Shown: piece by piece, positions 1-5,873 of the stretch | Numbering within the stretch: position 1 is the first letter of the stretch | Layout: every line of letters begins with the position of its first letter | From: a candidate division Zixibacteria bacterium DG_27 | GTDB lineage: Bacteria > Zixibacteria > MSB-5A5 > DG-27 | Reading direction: 5' to 3' | DNA length: 6,362 nt | NCBI GenBank assembly: GCA_001302725.1 | Contig: LIZU01000114.1 | Coordinates: 1 to 6,362, forward strand | Translations under genes and position numbers: made by a program | The notes under the pieces: model-generated | Databases searched by the model: none | What the model saw: only the letters and a program-made list of their open reading frames with translations | Told to the model about the DNA's origin: nothing

Positions 1-27
1 GCTATTTCCGATGATCAGGTAGTTCAT
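1..27 (-). CDS. Probable FAD/NAD(P)H-dependent oxidoreductase, first nine codons (3' part outside window)
   Basis: An ATG at 27 opens a frame that runs to the window edge and reads MNYLIIGNS. This is the usual opening of pyridine-nucleotide-disulphide-type flavoproteins, where a short beta strand leads into the Rossmann FAD-binding loop (often continuing SAAG or similar). The start follows the second beta gene's stop by 20 bases, on the same strand. No clear Shine-Dalgarno is visible (the sequence before the ATG is ATTCCTTATC). If right, the operon has a flavin oxidoreductase on each side of the OFOR genes. Only nine residues are visible, so the call is tentative. Confidence 0.6.
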
Positions 28-47
28 GATAAGGAATCGGGTGTCAA

Positions 48-881
48 TCAGCTTTCACCCTTCAGCGATTCTACTAGCTTTCTCCACTCCTGAGTGAATT
101 CCTTCTTTTCGATATTCTGCAGCTCCCCGATGATGATCTTGCGATTTCGTTGTTTCTCCTCCGCAGATAGCCTATCATACTCCCCCTTCAAAATGGTCAT
201 CTCCTTGAGCCAATCCCAGCTTTCTTTTCCCTCTTCTATCCTGTTTTTTTTCCCGTAACCTGTGGGACAAGGGATGAGAATTTCTACGAAGGCAAAACCT
301 TTCTTTAAGATTGCCTTCTTGATGGTGGCAATGGTCTCGTAGGCATAACCCGGAATCCACCTGGCGACAAAGGGAGCTCCCGCCCCTTGAGCCAATTCAG
401 CCAGATCGAAGGGCTCTTCCACACAGCCGTAAGGAGTGGTGGTGGTGAGTCCCGACACCGGGGTTGTCGGTGATGACTGCCCTCCAGTCATGCCGTAGTT
501 GTAATTGTTGATCTCGATCACGGTCATGTCGACGTTTCTGCGGGCGGCGTGGATGAAATGATTGCCGCCAATTCCGGCACAATCGCCGTCCCCGGTGAAA
601 ACGATCACCGTCAACTCTGAATTGGCCAGCTTGACCCCGGTGGCAAAGGTGAGTGCGCGGCCGTGAGTGGTGTGAAGACCATCGGCATCTATGTAGCCAG
701 GGAGACGGGAGGAGCAGCCGATTCCGGAAAGGAATACCACCTTGTCGAGATCGAGGCGACACTCATCGATCGCACGTAAGGTATTGTTCAAGACGTTTCC
801 GATCCCGCAGCCAACACAGAAGATGGAGGGATACATCTCCGCCCGAAGGTATCTCTTTATTCTCTCGGCTCGGTTAAACAT
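48..881 (-). CDS. korB: 2-oxoacid:ferredoxin oxidoreductase beta subunit, set 2 (KorB-like)
   Basis: A 277-residue beta subunit, counting from the ATG at 881; a TTG three bases earlier is possible but too close to the Shine-Dalgarno. Cluster ligands by family analogy are Cys22 and Cys25 (CVGCG), Cys56 (GIGCSSR) and Cys205 (PCPTGYG). The ThDP/Mg motif begins GDGDCAGIGGNH (97-108), closes with NN at 125-126, and is followed by NYGMTGGQSSPTTP (128-141). HTTHGR (70-75) is kept. All residues expected for catalysis are present, so this beta subunit looks functional even though its alpha partner appears frameshifted. Arg59 stands where set 1 has Trp69; a basic residue here would suit a dicarboxylic 2-oxoacid such as 2-oxoglutarate. 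The C-terminal 70 residues are rich in charged residues (KKEFTQEWRKL), as in set 1. It ends 20 bases before the next gene. Confidence 0.93.
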   Translation of the reverse strand: MFNRAERIKRYLRAEMYPSIFCVGCGIGNVLNNTLRAIDECRLDLDKVVFLSGIGCSSRLPGYIDADGLHTTHGRALTFATGVKLANSELTVIVFTGDGDCAGIGGNHFIHAARRNVDMTVIEINNYNYGMTGGQSSPTTPVSGLTTTTPYGCVEEPFDLAELAQGAGAPFVARWIPGYAYETIATIKKAILKKGFAFVEILIPCPTGYGKKNRIEEGKESWDWLKEMTILKGEYDRLSAEEKQRNRKIIIGELQNIEKKEFTQEWRKLVESLKGES

Positions 882-885
882 CAAA

Positions 886-890
886 CCTTC
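886..890 (-). promoter_or_regulatory. Ribosome binding site deciding the korB set 2 start
   Basis: The minus strand reads GAAGG, overlapping the TGA stop of the alpha gene. It is four bases from the ATG at 881 but one base from the TTG at 884, so the ATG is the better start by spacing. Confidence 0.5.
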
Positions 891-2054
891 AATTCTTGAG
901 AGCCTCGATTATCTCCTGAGGTGAGTGCATTACTCCACCGATCCTGGAGAGCTTCGTCACTTCAGTGTCGTGACCCACAGCCTCTCTCACCTTGTGAAAC
1001 AACTGCCCCAGATTCATCTCCGGCACAAGAATCTTCTTAACCTGCGCCCCCAAGCTACGGAGAACCTTCTCCGGAAACGGCCAGATAGTTATCAATCGAA
1101 GATAGCCGACTTTCCTACCTTGGGAACGCAGGATCTTAACCGCATACGAAGCTGCTCGAGAGGTGATCCCGTAACAGACGATGGCGGCCTCAGCGTCGTC
1201 CAGGTAGAGTTCTTCAACTCTGGTGAGCTTGTCAGTATCTTCGGAGATTTTCTCGCAAGGCGGGTAACAAGCCGGGTGTGAACGGCGGCATCATCTGTTG
1301 CAGGCAGACCGCTGGGCTTGTGTGTCAAACCGGTGAGATAGGTGTGATAGCCACAGCCAAAATCGGCAATTCGCGGTACCTTCCCCTCCTCGGGGAGAAA
1401 GGGAACATACTCCCCAGCCGGTTTTCGTGGTTTCTCCCTCTCGTGGACTTCGTATTCTCCATAATCCGGGATGGTTATTCCCTCCCGCATGTGGCCGACC
1501 TCGCCGTCGGTCATAAGCAGGACTGGATTGCGGTACCGCTCGGAGTGATTGAAGCACTCGATCGTCAGATTCAAAGATTCCTGAACGGAGTTGGGAGAGA
1601 GAGCTATAATTTCATAGTCGCCGTGAGAACCCCAGCGGGCCTGCATGATGTCTCCCTGAGAGGGCTCTGTCGGTTGCCCGGTGGAGGGACCGGAACGCTG
1701 GACATCGACGACCACACAGGGAGCCTCGACCATACAAGCGTAACCTATGTTCTCCTGCATAAGTGAGAATCCCGGACCGGAGGTGACGGTCATGGATTTG
1801 ACCCCGGCCAGCGAAGCCCCGATTACCGCACCCATGCTGGCGATCTCGTCTTCCATCTGAATGTGGGTCCCGCCCACCCGCGGGAGAAGCAGAGACATCA
1901 CCTCCGCAGTCTCGGTTGCAGGAGTGATAGGATAGCCGGCAAAGAAACGACAACCGGCCAATAGAGCTCCATAGGCGTAAGCCTCGTCACCCTGCGCGAA
2001 GAGGTCTCTTTTGCCGATAGCCTTGATGACCTGATTGTATTGCTCCCGATCCAA
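889..2054 (-). pseudogene. korA: 2-oxoacid:ferredoxin oxidoreductase alpha subunit, set 2 (KorA-like), apparent one-base frameshift
   Basis: Paralogue of the set 1 alpha gene. From the TTG at 2054 the frame encodes FAQGDEAYAYG (19-29), GYPITPATE (40-48), IQMEDEIAS, TSGPGFSLMQE and RSGPSTGQ, as in set 1, up to LVTRL (residue 266). After about residue 266-269 the protein in that frame loses all similarity and stops at 1092. The frame shifted by one base resumes with ISEDTD, the counterpart of IADNRD in set 1, and continues through LITIWPFP and LVPEMNLGQL to a TGA at 889. Joined, the protein would be about 388 residues, against 385 in set 1. The lost base lies between 1248 and 1258, most simply in a run of four A (minus strand, 1251-1248). 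Without repair, the product would lack the C-terminal domain and carry about 50 unrelated residues. Both halves are otherwise intact, so a sequencing error, a recent mutation or recoding are all possible. Confidence 0.88.
1248..1258 (-). other. Frameshift point in korA set 2
   Basis: Similarity to the set 1 alpha protein switches reading frame here. Adding one A to the run at 1251-1248 gives LVTRLARKISEDTD; adding one T at 1258-1257 gives LVTRLCEKISEDTD. The set 1 protein reads LVTRLCKKIADNRD, so either fits. A single tRNA-Lys slip backward on the AAA codon (1250-1248, preceded by A) would also restore the frame, but the site is not a canonical slippery heptamer. Confidence 0.8.
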
Positions 2055-2056
2055 AA

Positions 2057-2581
2057 TTACCTCTCCTGGCGCCAGAATTCTATGCCTTTGTCAAAAGCCT
2101 GCAAGTTGAGGTCAATGGTATGTTTGGGGACCTTCTCACGTATGACGGCCTGCATAGATTCTGCGGAGATAACCCGGGTTGAGGCCACGAGATATCCAAG
2201 CATCACCGAGTTGGCCACCACCTTCTTTCCCAGGGTGTCCGCCATCTTCGTGAACGGCACAGAGCGGAGTCTATCCTCCTTAACCTTGACCAAGTCTCTA
2301 TCGATGATGACGGCGCCATTCTCTTTGACAAACGGCCGAAATTTGTCGAAGGCTTCTTGGGATAGAGCCACCAGTACGTCGGCCTCGATCACCTTGGGGT
2401 AGTCTATCTTTTCATCGGAGATCAACACCTCACTGCGAGCCGCCCCCCCGCGTGATTCCGGGCCATAGGACTGGGTCTGAACTGCCTGTTTCCCATCGCG
2501 GATGGCGGCTTCGCCCAGAAGTAAGCCCGCCAAAACCACTCCCTGCCCGCCGAAGCCAGCAATGCGGATCTCAGTTCTCAC
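2057..2581 (-). CDS. korC: 2-oxoacid:ferredoxin oxidoreductase gamma subunit, set 2 (KorC-like)
   Basis: A 174-residue gamma subunit, paralogous to the one immediately upstream. It carries GFGGQGVVLAG (9-19), QTQSYGPESRGGAARSEVLI (35-54) and the helix region following LVALSQEAF (69-77). The start is GTG (2581), which overlaps the end of the first gamma gene by 11 bases. A purine-rich GGAGAGG lies about ten bases upstream, within the first gamma gene. There is no in-frame ATG before the GFGGQG strand, which supports GTG. It is the first gene of a second OFOR set in the order gamma, alpha, beta, whereas set 1 is alpha, beta, gamma. Two adjacent gamma genes differ clearly in sequence (similar at roughly half the positions by eye), so this is an old duplication and not a recent tandem copy. 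Confidence 0.92.
   Translation of the reverse strand: MRTEIRIAGFGGQGVVLAGLLLGEAAIRDGKQAVQTQSYGPESRGGAARSEVLISDEKIDYPKVIEADVLVALSQEAFDKFRPFVKENGAVIIDRDLVKVKEDRLRSVPFTKMADTLGKKVVANSVMLGYLVASTRVISAESMQAVIREKVPKHTIDLNLQAFDKGIEFWRQER
2060..2067 (-). promoter_or_regulatory. Ribosome binding site supporting the TTG start of korA set 2
   Basis: The minus strand reads AGGAGAGG directly before the TAA stop of the gamma gene. AGGAG is eight bases from the TTG at 2054. This strong match supports TTG as the true start, since no ATG is present before the conserved QGDEA motif. Confidence 0.65.
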
Positions 2582-3149
2582 GATTTTTCGACCTCTCCAG
2601 ACCTAAGTTATACCCCACCTCCAAGGCCCGGAAGTTGTCCTCAACGACCTTTTGGGGCAGATGCCTCTGAATGCTTTTCTGCAGCGACTCTTTTGAGACA
2701 ATCCCAAGCAAGGCGGCCAGGTAGCCGACAATGACCATATTCCCGATAATTTTCTGGCCGAATTTCTTGAAGGCAATATCACTAGCGCTGATTTTGTGAA
2801 TCTCCACCTCCTCCGGATTTGCCTGAACCAGGTCCTGATCTACGATCAAGACCCCACCTTTCTTGAGATGTCCGACGTAAGTTTCGTATGCATCCTGGGA
2901 CATGGAAATCAAAACGTCAACTTGAGGAGATTCGAGCTCGTAAATCTTCTCCCTGGAAATGATCAGATCGCACTTGCTGGCACCCCCTCGGGAGGCGCTG
3001 CCATATGCCTGGGTCTGGACCGCGTTCAAGCCGTCCGCGACGGCTGCTTCTCCATAGATGACGCCGGCGAGGACAATGCCCTGTCCCCCGAAGCCGGAGA
3101 ACCTGATGCTTAGAGTCTCGAAATCTTTTTCCCTCAAGACAGGCTCCAT
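2571..3149 (-). CDS. korC: 2-oxoacid:ferredoxin oxidoreductase gamma subunit, set 1 (KorC-like)
   Basis: A 192-residue gamma subunit, the domain that in the alpha-beta-gamma-delta enzymes binds or gates coenzyme A at the alpha-beta site. It has the signature GFGGQGIVLAG (19-29) and QTQAYGSASRGGASKCDLII (45-64), both classic for the family. An N-terminal stretch of about 13 residues before the first strand is longer than in the second copy (about four). The ATG at 3149 lies inside the beta gene, with a 16-base overlap, and its Shine-Dalgarno is poor (GAAG just upstream), so translation is probably coupled to beta. A later start is possible but would leave little sequence before the GFGGQG strand. 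Its stop TGA (2573-2571) lies inside the start of the next gamma gene. Family certain; exact start moderately sure. Confidence 0.92.
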   Translation of the reverse strand: MEPVLREKDFETLSIRFSGFGGQGIVLAGVIYGEAAVADGLNAVQTQAYGSASRGGASKCDLIISREKIYELESPQVDVLISMSQDAYETYVGHLKKGGVLIVDQDLVQANPEEVEIHKISASDIAFKKFGQKIIGNMVIVGYLAALLGIVSKESLQKSIQRHLPQKVVEDNFRALEVGYNLGLERSKNREN

Positions 3150-4027
3150 TCTTCAGGGCCTCTGCCGATTTTTCTCGTCCTCAATTCCAGGTTAAGCTTG
3201 CGAAGATTATCGGTGAACTCTTCTTTCTCCCGTTTGACGAGCTTCCCGATGATGATTTTCCCCACCAACTCCTCAGGACTCATCTCCGTGGCATCTTCGA
3301 TTCTCACCGAGGATTCCTTGTATTCCTGCAAGGCCTCACTTCCAGTCCTTTTCCCAACCCTTCTGCCGTAACTGATGGGGCATTGGGAGCGGATTTCTAT
3401 GAAGCAAAACCCCTTTTGGGTCAAAGCCATCTGCATCGACTCCATCAACGGGAAAACGTGGTAGGTGGTCCAGCGGGCAACGTAGCTGGCTCCGGCGGCG
3501 GCTATCAGTTCGGCAATTTCAAAGGGATGCTCGACGTTGCCGTGAGGAGAAGTGGTTGTCGAAATTCCCAAGGGAGTGGTGGGAGCGAGTTGTCCCCCGG
3601 TCATACCGTAAATCAGATTGTTAACCAAAAAAACCTTGATGTCGACGTTCCTGCGAGCGGCATGAATCAGGTGATTTCCGCCGATGCCGATGAGGTCACC
3701 GTCTCCGGCGATTACCACCACGGTTTTCTCCGGCTGCATTATCTTCACGCCGGTAGCGAAGGGGATAGGTCTGCCGTGGGTGGTGTGTAAGGTGTCACGC
3801 AAAAAATATGGGCTCGGAATCCAGGAGGAACAACCAATGCCAGTGACAGCTACGATGTCGTTGGGATCTAGTTGAAGCTCATCAACTGGGTGCGCATAGC
3901 AGTTGAGGACAATGCCGCAACCACATCCGGGACAGAAGGCAGTAGGCAAAACCTCCTTGCGAAGATACTTGAAAAGGCGATGCCTGCGCTTCTCCGCAAC
4001 CTCTTTTCTATCAAGACCTTCAGGCAA
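3134..4027 (-). CDS. korB: 2-oxoacid:ferredoxin oxidoreductase beta subunit, set 1 (KorB-like)
   Basis: A 297-residue ThDP- and [4Fe-4S]-binding subunit. Cluster ligands by family analogy are Cys32 and Cys35 (CPGCG), Cys66 (GIGCSSW) and Cys216 (QCPISYG). The ThDP/Mg motif starts with GDGDLIGIGGNH (108-119) and closes with NN at 136-137, followed by IYGMTGGQ (139-146) and APTTP (148-152), a form typical of KorB rather than pyruvate enzymes. HTTHGR (81-86) is also conserved. Residue 69, three after Cys66, is Trp; the second copy has Arg at the matching site. As I recall, Lys49 at this place in the Sulfolobus enzyme helps recognise the substrate, so this copy may prefer a less acidic substrate. 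The start is TTG (4027), because no ATG or GTG occurs before the CPGCG motif. The 3' end overlaps the gamma gene by 16 bases. Confidence 0.93.
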   Translation of the reverse strand: MPEGLDRKEVAEKRRHRLFKYLRKEVLPTAFCPGCGCGIVLNCYAHPVDELQLDPNDIVAVTGIGCSSWIPSPYFLRDTLHTTHGRPIPFATGVKIMQPEKTVVVIAGDGDLIGIGGNHLIHAARRNVDIKVFLVNNLIYGMTGGQLAPTTPLGISTTTSPHGNVEHPFEIAELIAAAGASYVARWTTYHVFPLMESMQMALTQKGFCFIEIRSQCPISYGRRVGKRTGSEALQEYKESSVRIEDATEMSPEELVGKIIIGKLVKREKEEFTDNLRKLNLELRTRKIGRGPEEWSLS

Positions 4028-4032
4028 CTCCC

Positions 4033-5190
4033 TTAAACCTCCCCTTTAAGAGCTGAGTAGATCTCATCAATGGTGTGAGCGATGCCTCCGATCTTTGGAA
4101 TGGAAACAACCTCACAGCCTACGAATCTCTCAACCTCCCGGGACAATTGTCCTAAGTTCATCTCCGGGACGAAGATTTTCCTAACTCTAGCTCCGAGCTC
4201 TCTCACTTTGCTTTCCGGGAAGGGCCAGATGGTGATCAAGCGCAACATGCCAACCTTCTTGTCTTCACTTCGAGCCCTAAGCACTGCGCCGGCAGCCGGT
4301 CTGGCGGTAGCTCCATAGGAGACAACGGCGAAGTCGGCATCCTCCAGACAGCTCTCCTCAAACCTGATAATGCGGTCACGGTTGTCGGCAATCTTCTTAC
4401 ACAACCTCGTGACCAAGGTGTGATGAGCTTGCTGACTCTCGACATCCCGGATACCGGACTCCTTGTGAGTGGAGCCGGTAACGTGTATGAACCGGCCGAT
4501 GCCGAACTCTGCCATCGGTGGAATGAGCTCTCCGCCGAAGAGGAGTTCATCACCGGTGGTTAGCTTCCTTTCCCTGATCTTCACCTTGTCCACGGGGGGC
4601 ATGGTAATCTTCTCGCGCATATGCCCGACCTCTCCGTCCATGAGGATGATTACTGGTGTGCGATATTCCTCTGACAGATTGAACGCCTCTATCGCCAAAT
4701 CGAAGCATTCCTGAACCGAGTTGGGTGCCAAGGCGATGATCTCATGATCTCCGTGAGTCCCCCAACGAGCCTGCATGATATCCCCTTGAGCCGGCTTGGT
4801 TGCTTGTCCGGTCGAGGGTCCGGAGCGCTGAACGTTGACGATCACACAGGGGGTCTCGGTCATCACCGCATAACCGATGTTCTCCTGCATCAGAGAAAAG
4901 CCCGGGCCGGAGGTGGCGGTCATCGCTTTGGCGCCGGCCCAGACGGCTCCAATCACCGCCGAGAGAGAGGCGAGCTCGTCCTCCATCTGGATATAATAGC
5001 CGTCCACCCGAGGCAGTTCTGCCGACATGACCTCCGCGACCTCCGAAGCCGGAGTGATGGGATAACCCGCGAAGAAATCACAACCCGCATAAAGGGAACC
5101 GTAAGCCACAGATTCGTCCCCCTGCATGAAGTAGCTGCGATTGGCAAATCGGCTCAGATACTCTCTACGTATTCTGTCGTTACGTTTCAA
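4033..5190 (-). CDS. korA: 2-oxoacid:ferredoxin oxidoreductase alpha subunit, set 1 (KorA-like)
   Basis: A 385-residue protein that pairs with the beta subunit to form the ThDP-dependent site cleaving 2-oxoacids to acyl-CoA, CO2 and reduced ferredoxin. It shows the family motif GYPITPASE (42-50), IQMEDELAS (67-75), TSGPGFSLMQE (93-103) and RSGPSTGQ (122-129). The C-terminal transketolase-like domain has ITIWPFP (319-325) and FVPEMNLGQL (340-349). The gamma domain is not fused, as expected for the multi-subunit form. The start is TTG: an in-frame TGA (the ferredoxin stop) lies nine bases upstream, and the next ATG (5127, residue 22) has no Shine-Dalgarno and would remove a segment whose counterpart also exists in the second alpha copy. 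Only GAAGAG precedes the TTG, so coupling to the ferredoxin gene is likely. It ends five bases before the beta gene. The family is certain; 2-oxoglutarate as substrate is likely but unproven. Confidence 0.93.
   Translation of the reverse strand: MKRNDRIRREYLSRFANRSYFMQGDESVAYGSLYAGCDFFAGYPITPASEVAEVMSAELPRVDGYYIQMEDELASLSAVIGAVWAGAKAMTATSGPGFSLMQENIGYAVMTETPCVIVNVQRSGPSTGQATKPAQGDIMQARWGTHGDHEIIALAPNSVQECFDLAIEAFNLSEEYRTPVIILMDGEVGHMREKITMPPVDKVKIRERKLTTGDELLFGGELIPPMAEFGIGRFIHVTGSTHKESGIRDVESQQAHHTLVTRLCKKIADNRDRIIRFEESCLEDADFAVVSYGATARPAAGAVLRARSEDKKVGMLRLITIWPFPESKVRELGARVRKIFVPEMNLGQLSREVERFVGCEVVSIPKIGGIAHTIDEIYSALKGEV
4038..4044 (-). promoter_or_regulatory. Ribosome binding site supporting the TTG start of korB set 1
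   Basis: The minus strand reads GGGGAGG inside the last codons of the alpha gene, ten bases before the TTG at 4027. A second purine run, GGGAG (4032-4028), touches the TTG and is too close to act well. No ATG or GTG start exists before the conserved cluster motif, so this site supports TTG initiation. Confidence 0.5.
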
Positions 5191-5196
5191 AGCTCT

Positions 5197-5397
5197 TCAC
5201 TCATTAATGATGATGATCGAAAACTCCGGACAGAGAAGCTCACACAATCTACAGCCGACGCAGTCTTTCTCCTTGACCGGAAGCGGAGGGTAATATCCTC
5301 GGCTGTTGATTTTATCTGAGGTCTCGAAGACCTTCAGAGGGCAGAAGTCCACACATATTCCGCACCCTTTGCAGAGCTCCTCATCTATCTCAATCAT
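5197..5397 (-). CDS. korD: 2x[4Fe-4S] ferredoxin, delta-type subunit of 2-oxoacid:ferredoxin oxidoreductase
   Basis: A 66-residue protein with two clostridial-type cluster motifs: CKGCGICVDFCP (Cys 9, 12, 15, 19) and CVGCRLCELLCP (Cys 46, 49, 52, 56). All eight cysteines needed for two [4Fe-4S] clusters are present. Residues 20-45 between the motifs (PLKVFETSDKINSRGYYPPL and following) match the spacer seen in KorD/delta subunits, where the protein takes electrons from the catalytic alpha-beta core. It is cytoplasmic, with no signal peptide. The ATG lies two bases after the GNAT stop; the Shine-Dalgarno is weak (GAG directly before the ATG), so translational coupling is likely. The TGA stop is followed six bases later, in the same frame, by the TTG of the alpha gene. 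It is the only ferredoxin gene visible for two OFOR sets. The fold is certain; assignment as delta subunit rests on length and neighbours. Confidence 0.92.
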   Translation of the reverse strand: MIEIDEELCKGCGICVDFCPLKVFETSDKINSRGYYPPLPVKEKDCVGCRLCELLCPEFSIIIINE

Positions 5398-5399
5398 CT

Positions 5400-5861
5400 C
5401 TATTCAAGTTTCAATTCCAGATTTATCACTTTTGCCGGAGAGAAGCCCATCTTCTCGAAAAACCTCAGAAGTCCCCAGTCATTCCAGTTGATGCGAGTTT
5501 GAATGAGCCTCACTCCCGCAGCTTTGACGGTGGTCAAGAACTCCTCCATCAGCTTGCGGGCAACCGCCTGACGTTGGAATTCGGGATGAACCCCGATGGT
5601 GTCGATTGTGGCGGTGGACTCGGGAATCCCGAACTCTCCTAGATAGACCTCCCCCATGATGAAGCCGATGATTCTGCCTTCGACTTCTGCAACTAAAGAG
5701 GTGACCACGCGTCCGGTCTTCTCCAGGGCGGTGTGGATCTTTCTCTGGTAATACTCCGGGCGCCGAGTTCCGAAGACCTGAGCGTCTATCTCCACCAGAG
5801 CCTCGAAATCCTCCGGGCGAATTACCCGGACATTTATATCTTCCGGTGCAATCTGTGGCAT
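5400..5861 (-). CDS. GNAT-family N-acetyltransferase
   Basis: A 153-residue protein, the usual length for a single GNAT domain, which transfers an acetyl group from acetyl-CoA to an amine. The fold order is visible: an N-terminal strand and helix (VRVIRPEDFEALVEID, residues 11-26), the central hairpin (LVAEVEGRIIGFIMGEV, 56-72), motif A (IDTIGVHPEFQRQAVARKLM, 86-105) and the motif B end (NDWGLLRFFEKMGF, 127-140). The pyrophosphate-binding loop is usually Q/RxxGxG/A; here it is QRQAVA (96-101), with Ala in place of the first Gly. The start is ATG with AAGGAG six bases upstream; the gene begins 10 bases after the flavoprotein stop and ends two bases before the ferredoxin ATG. The acceptor is unknown. 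Its place in the operon would fit lysine acetylation of a metabolic enzyme, but nothing in the sequence proves that. Family call is firm. Confidence 0.9.
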   Translation of the reverse strand: MPQIAPEDINVRVIRPEDFEALVEIDAQVFGTRRPEYYQRKIHTALEKTGRVVTSLVAEVEGRIIGFIMGEVYLGEFGIPESTATIDTIGVHPEFQRQAVARKLMEEFLTTVKAAGVRLIQTRINWNDWGLLRFFEKMGFSPAKVINLELKLE

Positions 5862-5867
5862 TCCTCT

Positions 5868-5873
5868 CTCCTT
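5868..5873 (-). promoter_or_regulatory. Ribosome binding site of the GNAT gene
   Basis: The minus strand reads AAGGAG here, six bases before the ATG at 5861. It overlaps the TAA stop of the upstream flavoprotein gene, so ribosomes ending one gene are positioned to begin the next. It is among the best Shine-Dalgarno matches in the window. Confidence 0.7.

Noticed and set aside
28..47. A promoter or terminator in the widest gap between genes.
   Set aside because: Twenty bases are too few for a full promoter. TTGAC is present (47-43 on the minus strand) but there is no matching -10 element before the start, and I see no hairpin with a T run.
48..884. TTG at 884 as the start of the second beta gene.
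   Set aside because: It is one base from the GAAGG site, while the adjacent ATG at 881 has workable spacing. The difference is a single residue.
889..1095. A separate small gene of 68 codons downstream of the second alpha gene.
   Set aside because: Its sequence (LITIWPFP, VPEMNLGQL) is the C-terminal domain of the alpha subunit, and conserved codons continue upstream in the same frame beyond the supposed TTG start.
2057..3149. The two adjacent gamma genes as one gene split by mutation, or as a recent tandem repeat.
   Set aside because: Each has a complete GFGGQG to C-terminal layout of its own, with different sequence throughout, so they are two separate paralogues.
3134..5190. Set 1 as a pyruvate:ferredoxin oxidoreductase.
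   Set aside because: Pyruvate enzymes are often single long chains or have a different beta motif. The separate KorA/KorB-like chains and YGMTGGQ followed by PTTP fit the Kor type better, though the substrate remains unproven.
4744..5319. Plus-strand open frame of 191 codons, and a similar one at 1278-1766.
   Set aside because: Both lie opposite well-conserved alpha genes and their products match no family I recognise. They look like by-products of the codon pattern on the other strand.
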